The notes under the pieces: model-generated
Told to the model about the DNA's origin: nothing
The model's database searches: none
What the model saw: only the letters and a program-made list of their open reading frames with translations
Assembly: GCF_008642235.1 (NCBI RefSeq)
Contig: NZ_SJEV01000001.1
Span: 248,001 to 312,000 of the forward strand
Length of the DNA: 64,000 bases
Origin: Planctomonas psychrotolerans
GTDB taxonomy: Bacteria > Actinomycetota > Actinomycetes > Actinomycetales > Microbacteriaceae
Reading direction: 5' to 3'
Position numbers and translations under genes: made by a program
Shown here: one piece after another, positions 9,055 through 18,700 of the stretch
Layout: each line of letters opens with the position of its first letter
Position numbering within the stretch: the stretch's first letter is position 1

Positions 9055-10779
9055 TCAGGTTTCGGCCGACACGAGGATCTCACTCAGCAGGCCCTCTTCC
9101 TCGCCGCTGATGGAGCCGATGATCGTGACTCTGTCGAGGTACTGATTGCGGTACTCGCAGCTGGTCTCAGGCAGCAGGAGGCAGGCATGGCAAGCGGCGA
9201 GGTTGAGGCCGTCGCTGCCGGAGGGGCCGGACTCCGCGCAGACCGGGTCATTAGTGCACCAGCTCGCTCGCGATAGCGCACGGATAATGGTGTCTGCCAG
9301 CACTTCGTCCTTCGAAAGCGCCGCCAGCCCGCCGAGGCTGCCGGCAGCATCGGACGACGCCGTGTAGATGAGTACCCCAGCCTGATCAGGGGCAGCATAC
9401 ACACGCTCGCGGAGCGAGCCGACCGGGTATCCTGCGTCGAGGCTGAGCTCCTGCAGCAAGGCGTGCGCGAACGAGTGGATCGCGACGAATCGGGCTGCTG
9501 GGCCTTCAGGTGCTGGCAGGTCGGACTCCGCCGCGCGCAAGCACAGCGATTCCGTGATTTTCGCCACCTGAGAGGCGGCGAGTCCGGTCGATTCCCACTT
9601 AGCGACGAACTGCTCACTGAGACGAACGAAGATACCTTCGCCAAGCACTTCGGTTGCTGGGAGCCACGAAGGTGCCTGCTCGCTGAGCTTGGCGCTGCGC
9701 GGCGAGACAGATGCCGTCGGGCTCGACGTCACTCGGGTGAAGCCGTGCAGGGCCCGGACTTCGCGAAGGCGGGAGACCTTCGACACTTGTTCGAGAACGC
9801 CGTCGAGGCGCGCGTCGACGTCGACTTCGGTACAGCGAAACGTATCCAGACGCCCACCGTCATGGCCGGCGATCAGGGCGTGGTACTCCTCCTCGCGCAG
9901 CTCGGCTTCAGTCGGCTCGGAGTCGGACTGGAGCGCCTTGCGCCGACGCACGGTGTCAAGGATCCCCGCCGCGTCCAACCCTGGCTTTCCAGAAATCATC
10001 GCCGGGAGCGCCGCGCTTAGATTCTCCAGGGGGAAGTGCTCGAGCACGGTCCAGTTCTTGGTCACGAATTGAGAGTTCGGGCTGGACCACGGCGGGATCG
10101 AGATCGTCGACCGCACCTCAGCGAACCAAACGTTCGACGAGCCGCGCTGGAGAGCTCGGAGCGGCTTGTCACAGGTCTCGTCGGCCGAGTCAGGCAGCCA
10201 CGGACGCTTGCCGCCGCACGATCTGATCGTCCGAAGCGCATTCCGCGCGAAGGAGCCCTCAAGCGAGTACGACTTCACGCCGCACGAACAGCTGATGACG
10301 ATGTCCGAGAGAGAGGACGAGGCTCCACGCGAATTCAATGTGAGCGAATGCCTACCGCCCGCAGGCGCTTCCCCGCGGTGGACCCATTGGAAGTAGGGGA
10401 ACTCCTCGATGTGCCCGTTCTCGCAGCACGCGACGAAACGCGACGGGGTGATGTCACGCTCGCACCCTGCGCAGACCATTCGCTTCGAGTCGAACTTCCA
10501 GAACGGTGCGAGCGTCCGACACTGCGGGCAGTACTGGTAAGCGGGGAAGCGAACCGCAGGGACGTCGCCGGTCTTTCGTCCGGTCGACGGCGCATAGAAC
10601 CCGCTCACTCTCAGCGACCTCGCGAGCCTCGGTTCCTCGACTCGCAGGCTGTCGCTCGTATACCAGTCATCGAGTCCGCAGATCATGAAGCTTTGATCAC
10701 CGGCCGGGAAGAGCGAACCGATCCCGTACGTGCTCACGAGTTGGCTCTGCCGGGCCTTGGGGCGCTCACTCGTCGCCAT
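9055..10779 (-). CDS. drmB: DrmB-family protein (DUF1998), DISARM component
   Basis: A 574-residue DrmB protein. The N-terminus RQSQLVSTYGIGSLFPAG is the typical DrmB opening. A zinc-ribbon follows at about 120-155 (YCPQCRTL ... CAGCERD), with more Cys/His pairs at CCENGH and SCSCG. The C-terminal DUF1998-like part contains SFAHALLQELSLDAGYPVGS and a final Cys cluster, CTNDPVC, CHACLLLPETSCEYRNQYLDR. DrmB binds DrmA, and the DrmAB complex is the DNA-sensing core of DISARM, recognising DNA ends or unmethylated phage DNA; that role is known from the family. Its ATG overlaps the end of drmA by 14 nt, so the two are surely co-translated. It is the last gene of the operon; no drmC follows. Confidence 0.92.
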   Translation of the reverse strand: MATSERPKARQSQLVSTYGIGSLFPAGDQSFMICGLDDWYTSDSLRVEEPRLARSLRVSGFYAPSTGRKTGDVPAVRFPAYQYCPQCRTLAPFWKFDSKRMVCAGCERDITPSRFVACCENGHIEEFPYFQWVHRGEAPAGGRHSLTLNSRGASSSLSDIVISCSCGVKSYSLEGSFARNALRTIRSCGGKRPWLPDSADETCDKPLRALQRGSSNVWFAEVRSTISIPPWSSPNSQFVTKNWTVLEHFPLENLSAALPAMISGKPGLDAAGILDTVRRRKALQSDSEPTEAELREEEYHALIAGHDGGRLDTFRCTEVDVDARLDGVLEQVSKVSRLREVRALHGFTRVTSSPTASVSPRSAKLSEQAPSWLPATEVLGEGIFVRLSEQFVAKWESTGLAASQVAKITESLCLRAAESDLPAPEGPAARFVAIHSFAHALLQELSLDAGYPVGSLRERVYAAPDQAGVLIYTASSDAAGSLGGLAALSKDEVLADTIIRALSRASWCTNDPVCAESGPSGSDGLNLAACHACLLLPETSCEYRNQYLDRVTIIGSISGEEEGLLSEILVSAET

Positions 10780-13700
10780 GCTGCGTCACCGCTTTCTTGC
10801 TCGGGCTGATGATCTTCAGTGTGCTTTCCTGATCGACGTTTCGGAGACTCGTGAGGGTCGCCCACGACACTTCGGTCGGCGGGAACTCAGCGGCTAGGCC
10901 GTCATCCCCGCCGGGTTTCGTCGAAAGGACACCTGCGGGAACCATCAACGACTTGATGCCGGAGACGCCCTTCCAGTTCGCGTACTGCACGACATCCTTG
11001 TCCTCGACTGCGCGACCCCAAGTGAGCACGAGCTCCTCGAGCGCCTCTTCGACCTGCTCCACCGCTTCCGGGCTCACCTGCTCCGCACGCTCAGAGATGA
11101 CCCGTGCAAGCGTTCGAAGAGTCTCCATCTCGATCGGGACCGCCACCGACTTCTCGCTCGCGGCTCCGGCGGTCAGGTGTCGAGCCAGGATGATGAGCAC
11201 ACCGTGCAGCCCGCGGTCCAGGGCACGCTCGGCAAAGGGTGTCGCCCCAGTGGCCTCGACCTGCTTGTACAGTGCGCGGTGGTACGTCGTGAAGCCCTCG
11301 TAGTGCGAGAGGTCGCGCGAGCGCTGTGCGTTGAACAGCGCGAACACGAGGCCGGGGTGACGACGACCGACACGGCTCGTCGATTGGATGTATTCCGCCG
11401 TGGTCTGCGGCTGCCCCATCACCACCATAAGCCCGAGCCGGTCGACGTCGACGCCGACGGAGATCATGTTCGTGGCGAGCACGATGTCCGGGCTTTCAGG
11501 ATCCGGGATCGACTTCTGGAGAATGCCGAGCTCCCGCGGAATGTCGCTCGACTTGATGCGAGATGTGAGCTCGCCGGGATCGCGGGTCTCGCGCATCTGA
11601 CGTCCGTTGCGCTTCGCCACGACCTTGATGCGGTCACGTACGTCGTCGATTGACTGGATGTATGCGGCGCCCAGAACCCGAAGGCTGTTGAAGTATCCGA
11701 GCAGCGTCCAGTACGCATCCTTCACCTCGTCAGGGGCGTCGAGGTCGCTCGCGCCCTGGAGCAGCGCGGCATACGTCCGGACCAGGAGCGTCGCATGACT
11801 CGTCGTCGGGGCCAACAACCCGACGTACCGTCGGGTTCCCTTTTCCTCGGCGGGCGCATCGACCGCGAAGAAGGAGTCGGTCGCATCGAGGCCCGGTGGC
11901 GGGAACTGCCTCGATTCACGCGCGAATACCGCCTTCACTTGTTCATCGGCCCGACGGATGGTCGCCGTCGACGCGACGAGCTTGGGCCTCGCGCCACTCT
12001 CGTCATCCGTCGACAGTCGATCGATCGCGGTCTCGTACAATCCCACCAACGTGCCGAGCGGTCCGCTGATCAAGTGCAGTTCGTCCTGCACGATGAGATC
12101 TGGAGTTGCATCGCCTGCCGCACCGAACAGCCGGCCGCTCCGCTCGTTCCACGCGAGCATCGCGAACTTGTCGACTGTGCCGATGACCAGTGAGGGACGC
12201 TCGGCGTAGACGTCGGAGTCGATGAGATGCACCGGGAGCCCACTGCGAAAGCGGCAATCCCCGTTCGGGCACTTGACGAGCATCCGATCCGCTGGCTTGT
12301 CGATGTGGTAGTCGTCAGGGTTCAGATCGGAACCGCACCACGGGCATTTCAGCAGCTGCACGGGGTCGCCGTTCTCACCTGCGTCCTCACCTGCGCGACG
12401 CTTCCGAAGTGCTGCGGCGGCCTTCGCCAGGTCGTTCGGAGTCGCACCTTGGCCGACCCAGAGGCCGACGGAGAAGGGCGCCTTGGCGACAAGATCCGTG
12501 CCATCCGCGCTTTCGCGATAGTTTTCGAGCGCGCAAATAAGGCCGGCCGCTCGTTCGAACTGCTGCAGGGTGAGCAACCGCAACGTGTATCGCATGATGA
12601 CGCCGACACCGGCCCCGCTTTCGACGCCGCGTTCCTCTCGGAGTCGTCGGAGCACCAGGGTGAATGCGATGAGCCCCAGATAGGCCTCGGTCTTCCCACC
12701 ACCGGTCGGGAACCATAGCAGGTCGGCCAAATCGCGCTCCGGGCTCGACGGGTCGACGAGGCCTTGGATGTTGATGAGCACGAATGCGAGCTGGAACGGC
12801 CGCCATTCGGCGGCGACGTCCTCGGGCGGCTCATCCAGCCCCCGGCGGATCATCTCTTGCCGAAGACGCTGCTGCCGCATGACCGAATTCATGACTCGGA
12901 ACGCCCGCTCCGCCTGCGGGTCGTTCTCGAGCAATGCGATCCCTCGCCGCATGCGGTCGGCCGCGATACGGGCGTCATCGAGGTTGGACTCCGCGGTGCC
13001 GACGAAGTCCGACCCTAGGGCCGAAGTCTCACCCCTCTTCAGCTCGATCCATGATTCATACGAGTCGACAAGTGCATGTAAGGGTGCGAATTGCCCTGGT
13101 TTCGCAAGATCATCCATCCCGAGCGCCGGCACGTCATCCCGATCGGCCTTCGCCAGCTTCAGGTCGTGCTGCGGGAAGAACGTGGTCGCCACCTCCGTGA
13201 CGATGTCGTCCTCGGCCCAGGTCACGGCCACCCCATGACCGATCGCGAGGTGCCGCTGCTGGCGGTACAGGAGCTCTCCGCTTTGCTCGTCCTTGTCGAG
13301 ATGTGTGAAGTAGTCGCTCCGCCGACGATCGACGAACTCACCATCGAACGCCCGAACACGGACCACGGGACGGAACCAGCAAACGGCATCCGTGCCACCC
13401 TTCTCGGGGCGCGGGAACGTGTTCTGCAGCACGAGTGTGCTGCTGATCACGCCGTCCTTGTTCGGACGGAGCAGGACACGCAAGTCGAGGCCGTCAGCAA
13501 CCGGGACCCGGGCGAGATGACCGTCATCGATTACCTCGATCTTCGTCGTCGGATGCTCGAGGGAAACCCGCCGCCACATGCCCTTCGGCCCGCGCGTGAC
13601 CCGCGCTCCGACTTCGTCGTCACTCTCGGCGGCTTCACCTTCGACGAGCTCATAGCGGTCTGCTTCGATCTCGATCTCGAGCCGCTTCGTCCCTGCTGCA

Positions 13701-13984
13701 AGGCCGAAGGTCATGCCGATCGTAGAGGGATACCGCATGTGCGCCAGCGACACTCCGGGATCGAAGTCAGCGTCGGGCGCGGTGCCGGCCTCCGCGTCCG
13801 GCTGCTCGTTCGCGAGTTCGGCGGTCCCGAGCCCCCCGTTGACTGTCGGGTGCAGGATGCCCATCACGAATCGATCGAGCGGCGGCTCCGTGAGTTGTTC
13901 ATCGTTCGAGCTGCCGTAGAGGTCCGAGACGACCGCTTCGACCATTCGTTCCCGCGCTTCGTACCACGGGTCAAGCTTTGACAT
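10766..13984 (-). CDS. drmA: DrmA-family SF2 helicase, DISARM component
   Basis: A 1072-residue helicase. After a long N-terminal region come Walker A in LLWFPTGGGKTEAYLGL (about residue 420-435), a Walker B of the DExH type in IVQDELHLISGPLGTL (about 630), motif III ASTAT, and motifs V/VI in NMISVGVDVDRLG and QSTSRVGRRHPG. The phrase DLLWFPTGGGKTEAYLGL and the QDELH box are characteristic of DrmA. A CPWCGSDLNPDD ... CPNGDCRF zinc-binding insert sits between motifs I and II. DrmA works with DrmB to load on and translocate along DNA in DISARM. The gene overlaps the UvrD-like gene upstream by 14 nt and drmB downstream by 14 nt. Length and motif set are those of a full, intact protein. Confidence 0.93.
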   Translation of the reverse strand: MSKLDPWYEARERMVEAVVSDLYGSSNDEQLTEPPLDRFVMGILHPTVNGGLGTAELANEQPDAEAGTAPDADFDPGVSLAHMRYPSTIGMTFGLAAGTKRLEIEIEADRYELVEGEAAESDDEVGARVTRGPKGMWRRVSLEHPTTKIEVIDDGHLARVPVADGLDLRVLLRPNKDGVISSTLVLQNTFPRPEKGGTDAVCWFRPVVRVRAFDGEFVDRRRSDYFTHLDKDEQSGELLYRQQRHLAIGHGVAVTWAEDDIVTEVATTFFPQHDLKLAKADRDDVPALGMDDLAKPGQFAPLHALVDSYESWIELKRGETSALGSDFVGTAESNLDDARIAADRMRRGIALLENDPQAERAFRVMNSVMRQQRLRQEMIRRGLDEPPEDVAAEWRPFQLAFVLINIQGLVDPSSPERDLADLLWFPTGGGKTEAYLGLIAFTLVLRRLREERGVESGAGVGVIMRYTLRLLTLQQFERAAGLICALENYRESADGTDLVAKAPFSVGLWVGQGATPNDLAKAAAALRKRRAGEDAGENGDPVQLLKCPWCGSDLNPDDYHIDKPADRMLVKCPNGDCRFRSGLPVHLIDSDVYAERPSLVIGTVDKFAMLAWNERSGRLFGAAGDATPDLIVQDELHLISGPLGTLVGLYETAIDRLSTDDESGARPKLVASTATIRRADEQVKAVFARESRQFPPPGLDATDSFFAVDAPAEEKGTRRYVGLLAPTTSHATLLVRTYAALLQGASDLDAPDEVKDAYWTLLGYFNSLRVLGAAYIQSIDDVRDRIKVVAKRNGRQMRETRDPGELTSRIKSSDIPRELGILQKSIPDPESPDIVLATNMISVGVDVDRLGLMVVMGQPQTTAEYIQSTSRVGRRHPGLVFALFNAQRSRDLSHYEGFTTYHRALYKQVEATGATPFAERALDRGLHGVLIILARHLTAGAASEKSVAVPIEMETLRTLARVISERAEQVSPEAVEQVEEALEELVLTWGRAVEDKDVVQYANWKGVSGIKSLMVPAGVLSTKPGGDDGLAAEFPPTEVSWATLTSLRNVDQESTLKIISPSKKAVTQHGDE

Positions 13985-15743
13985 CGTCCGTTCCCTTCCA
14001 ACTCACATTGAGCATCCCCACTGCGAACGGTGCCAGCCACAGTCCGTGGCGGCCGACAGACCCTGTTTGCGGTTGGCCCGCAACGGTGCCAACGCTTTCG
14101 ACTCTGGCACCGGACAGCGCAGGCCAGGGCGCGCGTCCTTTTCTCGGCCCCAGACGGCTGGAGAGCGACTCCCCGAACTCGGTCGATGTCCGCGAAATGA
14201 CCAGATCTTGGTGCAGCACGTCATAGACCGGCAGTTCAAGGGTCGAACGCATCGGGTCGAGCCGGAACGCGAGCGGATCTCCGATCCCCATGTCGTGTTG
14301 CAGGCGGGCCTGAACCACTGCTTGGTCGGCACCGCCAGGCTTGGTTTGATCGAGATCACCGACCGTGAGCTCTACGCCGAACGTCTGCCAGCGCATCCGC
14401 CCTTTGACGAACCATCGTGACGCCCGTCCTCGCACGACGTTGCGATCATCGGGCCCGTTCGCCCTGACAATGACGTTCTTCGCCCGCGTGATCGCGACGA
14501 AGCGTCGCCGGCTCTCGTCGGCGGGCTCGTTAGCGGCTATCCATGGTTTGTCCTGGAATTCCACGAGGACGACGTTGTCGAACTCGAGGCCCTTTGCGCG
14601 ATGCACGGTCGACACGACGAAATCTGCTGCAGGTGCATCAAGGAAGTTCGGGGGAAGCGCTCGCCTCGACTTCAATCTCGAAGCGAGTCTGGGGATGTCG
14701 ATTTCCGAACCGCGCCCCCCGACGAGACCTCGGATACCAAGCCAGGATCGGTGCCCGTCCAGCGCCGTGTCATGTTCATCCAGGAGGTCGTCGAAGGCTC
14801 CGCGCGAGAGGGTTTTCGCCGGCGCGTCGGCAAGCAGCTTCGCGATCCAGGATGCGAGCACCCGTTGATCCGCTCGCCGACGGAGCTCGACCGATGCGCC
14901 TGATGCAGCGATCTCCGCCGAGGTGAGGAGTGCTTGACCATTGGTTTCCGTCAGGAACGCTGTCCGCCCGGGCCAACGTTCTGCCGTCCTGACCACGTCG
15001 GCGACGGTGCCTCCTCGCGGGGTCCGGGCGACGAAGTCCTCTATCGCGCTGCTGCCGTCGGCTATGAGCACGAGTCGCCTCAGGCCGGCCGCAGCGACGG
15101 CGTCCCGACTGCGTGCACGGTACTGGCCTTCGAGTACGCGCTCGACAGCCCCGCCGGATTCGACGAGTTCAGTGATGAGCTGTTGCGATGTTGTAGTCGA
15201 CTTCGGGGGTCGACCATTGTTGTCGGGACGGATCTGGAAGTCGTAAATTCCCTGAGCCGGGTCGCCGAGGGCCGTGAATCCTGAATCCTCGGGCAGCGCC
15301 TGAACCACCTGGATCAGAAAGTCGGCGCGAACACCGACGACATCCTGAACCTCATCGATGATCAGGTGTTCGATTCGCTCGAGTCGTTCCCATCCGTCGG
15401 CGATGATTCGGGTGGCCATTTCGATTCGCTCATCGAAGCTCAGTCCTTCCGTCTCGTCTTCGGCGAGATCTCCCAGTGCTTCGCCGGCGAGGCTGTCCAT
15501 GGTTCGGACGGTGACCGGACCTATCTGCGATTTGCGGAGTCGTGCTTCCACTGCGAATACTGCCGCATTCGAAAAGCTGACGACGAGGACCCCTCCGTCG
15601 GCGTCGACGCCTTGTTCGTCGATGAGATGCTCAACAAGCGCGGCGACCACCTCGGTCTTGCCTGCTCCAGGCCCCGCGACGACGACTTGCCGCTCATCCG
15701 CCGTGATCTCGACAACTCTGCGCTGACTATCGTCGAGGTTCAC
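13971..15743 (-). CDS. UvrD/PcrA-like SF1A helicase in DISARM-like operon
   Basis: About 590 residues. I start it at the GTG at 15743 (VNLDDSQRRVVEIT), because upstream residues in this frame are low-complexity read-through of the preceding gene; this gives a 17-nt overlap. Motif I VVAGPGAGKTEVV lies near residues 22-34, motif II LIIDEVQDVVG is the UvrD form (DExQD), GLGDPAQGIYDF-like Q-box text follows (ALGDPAQGIYDFQ), then HRAKGLEFDNVVLVEF (motif V) and RRRFVAITRAKN (motif VI). A C-terminal extension of about 120 residues has no clear domain. SF1A helicases unwind DNA 3'-5'. Standard DISARM does not include one, although UvrD-like helicases occur in Gabija and other defence loci. Tight overlaps on both sides tie it to the same complex or pathway. 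Confidence 0.88.
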   Translation of the reverse strand: MNLDDSQRRVVEITADERQVVVAGPGAGKTEVVAALVEHLIDEQGVDADGGVLVVSFSNAAVFAVEARLRKSQIGPVTVRTMDSLAGEALGDLAEDETEGLSFDERIEMATRIIADGWERLERIEHLIIDEVQDVVGVRADFLIQVVQALPEDSGFTALGDPAQGIYDFQIRPDNNGRPPKSTTTSQQLITELVESGGAVERVLEGQYRARSRDAVAAAGLRRLVLIADGSSAIEDFVARTPRGGTVADVVRTAERWPGRTAFLTETNGQALLTSAEIAASGASVELRRRADQRVLASWIAKLLADAPAKTLSRGAFDDLLDEHDTALDGHRSWLGIRGLVGGRGSEIDIPRLASRLKSRRALPPNFLDAPAADFVVSTVHRAKGLEFDNVVLVEFQDKPWIAANEPADESRRRFVAITRAKNVIVRANGPDDRNVVRGRASRWFVKGRMRWQTFGVELTVGDLDQTKPGGADQAVVQARLQHDMGIGDPLAFRLDPMRSTLELPVYDVLHQDLVISRTSTEFGESLSSRLGPRKGRAPWPALSGARVESVGTVAGQPQTGSVGRHGLWLAPFAVGMLNVSWKGTDDVKA

Positions 15744-18700
15744 GTGGATTCCACAGGTATTCGAACTGGTTGAACGCGAGCTTGTCTCCGAACTTGGAGA
15801 AGTTGTCACGGACGTTGACGATGAGGACCTCGTTCGATCCTCCGTTCTTCGGACCGCGTAGCCCGCGCCCGACCATCTGCTGGTACGCATTCGGGCTGAA
15901 GGTCGGTCGAGCCAGGACGACCGCCTGTACCTTCGGCGCGTCGAATCCCTGGCTCAGGACGCCGAAGTTCGTCAGCACCCGTATCCGGCCGGCCTTGAAC
16001 TCGTCGATGTAGTGCCGGCGAGCTGCTGGGTCCGTATCCGAGGAAATCGAGACCGCAGGGATACCGCGGTGTGAGAGAAGGGCAGCAAGAACGCGAGAGT
16101 TCTCCACCGAGGGGGCGAAAGCGAGGATGCTCCAATCATCTGGGAGGTCGGCGATGGTGTCGACGACGCGAAGTGTGCGGAGCTCGTTGGCTCCGAGTTC
16201 CTCGGCGACTCCTACAGGAATGCGGCCGAGTCGCTCGATTTCATCGACGTCCCCGGCCGAGAGTTGGACGTCGACGCCATCCAAAATCCGCTGTCGGACA
16301 TTCGCGAGCACCCCCATCTCCTGCAGTTCTTCGTACGGGTCCTCTCGGATGAAAGCTCCCCGGTCGAGTCGGTTGGAGTCGTATCGGGCCACCAGTCGCT
16401 TGGTTTCCTCGTCTGAGTCGACGCCGCGGAACGGCGTCGCCGTCAGCCCGATCAGCGGCAACCGCTCATCCTTGACACGACCACGCGTGTGCCGCCCGAG
16501 CCATTCGAGAACCGACGTGTAGGAACTCGCGATTGAGGTGTGGGCCTCGTCGATCACGACCACGGACGGTGCGCGAAGCCACTCATAGTCCGAAGCATCA
16601 CGATCCACGATCGAGCCGAGCTTCTGAATCGTCGCGATGATCAGTTGGAAGGCGCCGGGCTCTTCAGGCACTTCGTTATTAGCCCACAGGCGCCCGAGCC
16701 GCATGGGTGCCTGCGGCCCGATGGCACGCCACACGTACGTCCATGTCTCCGCGGCCTGTTCGCAGAGCTCATCCGTCTGCGCGATCCACAGCAGCGGCAC
16801 GTCCGTGGAGATGTCACCGTTCCGCACTCCATCCACAAGTGCCTGCACGGTGACTCGAGTCTTTCCGGCACCAGTCGGGAGCGAGACCATCCCGCGATCG
16901 GGTCCGATATTCCGGAGCAGGGCGGTGATCCGCTCGGTCACGAACTCCTGATAGACGTGGAGCTCTCCGAGAACGGCAGGCCCATCGATGATCTCCACCG
17001 CTGGCCTGGAACTGCTGGCGAAGCCCGCCCACTCAGGAGGGAATCCGAGGGAATCGACCCAATGTCGTGTGACGCGGCGACCGGCCCATTCTTTCGGCGG
17101 CTGCAGTCCGCGCTCGTCAAGCGCGGTTCGCAGATGCTTCAGGATGGTGACGCCGTGCACCGAACGAGCGAGCGCTGCGACCTCCGTAGGCTCAATCCCT
17201 CCGGGGCGCTGTTCGAGGATGGACAGGGCCTGCGCAGGGACCGTCCGTCGTAGCGCGTCGACGCCTACCGCTTCCAACAGACGCTGGTCATCGTCGGCGG
17301 CCGCCTTGATCTTCGTTCTGCGCTGGTCGGCGGCCATCGCGGCCATATCGTCGAGGATCTTATTGATGTGCAGGCGGTCGAGGCCGAGCCCGAGGACCGT
17401 CGAGATCTGTTGAAGCCGCGCCGCTTCATCGTGGGCCGTGACATAGACCGTGTCTCCTTCACGGCGCGCCGCTATCGGTCTCGGGATCTGTCCGTTGGGG
17501 GTCGCGACCATCTTGACGATCCGCGCCGCAGACTGGAGCTTGATGTCGGCATCGGAGAAGTCAATGAAAAGCTTGAGCGGCGGGAACACGTCGGTGAGGT
17601 AGCTCGGCTCGCCCAGTGGTTCGACGACGGTCTCCTCCTGTAGGAGGTCGGTCGCCTTTGGCATCTCCCAAAGTTCGAGAAAGCGCTCTTCGTCTTCTGC
17701 GGAGCACGCGAGCAGGACGGGGATCTGCGCTTCGAGCATCGATTCGTACACCGATGCGTCGGTCGTCACTCCGACGTTGCCGACCCTTACGCTCTGGCGA
17801 CCGCGCCCGACACGGACGACGATCTCGCCGGGATCGATCTGGCCAGGAAGCCATGAGTAGAACTCGGAGCGGCGGATGTCGTCATCGTCTGTAGACGTCC
17901 ACGAATCGGCGATCGCCTTGAGCGTGTTCCAGTCGTTCTTCGTATAGTCCGCTGGGTCCTCGGTGAGCTGGAGTGCGCGAGCGATCTTCTCCGGAAGCTC
18001 CAGGGCAGGTAGCACTTGAGGATCGACGAGTTCACTGGCACGAAGGACTCGACTGGGCTTCATCAATCCGAAAGTCGTCCGAAGCATCCCGTACTTGCGG
18101 AGGAACCACGCCGATGGTGCGATGACCGTGAACCGGCCATAGCTGCGGTTCGTAGCGTGCTTCACGGTCCAGTCGGAATCCAGGCCTTTCGAGATTAGGT
18201 AGTGCGTCATCGCCGCACGGGACTCGGCGGACATCGAGGTCAGGGGCTGCATCGGCCATGGGGCTGGCGGACCGTCGAACACCAGTTTGTCCTGGTCCGG
18301 CCTTGCACCCTTCTGTTGATCGATGAATGCGTCTGCGGCCATCTGGATGTAATCGTGCATCCATGACTCCCTGAGTGCGCCATGATGAAGCGTCGGCGCT
18401 TCGACCGCACCGAGGTCGCGGAGGAGCTCGTCGTCCTCACGATGCGTGATCGGATCGATGAGGAACCCACGGTCGCGGCTCCCGTCGGCTGGCACGATGA
18501 CGCCGCCGAGGAAGGCTCGATCTATCGTCGCCCACTGCGCCGAGGCGACCCGGACGTGAACCTTGGACGCGAGCGGTTCGCCGAGGTCTTCCTGAAGGAT
18601 TCGAAGTGATGTCTCGCGCGGGAGTTCACGCAGGATCGACCAGATCGTCGACCATGAGGAGGCGGCGCCTGACGCGGATGACTTGACACGCTCGAGCAGC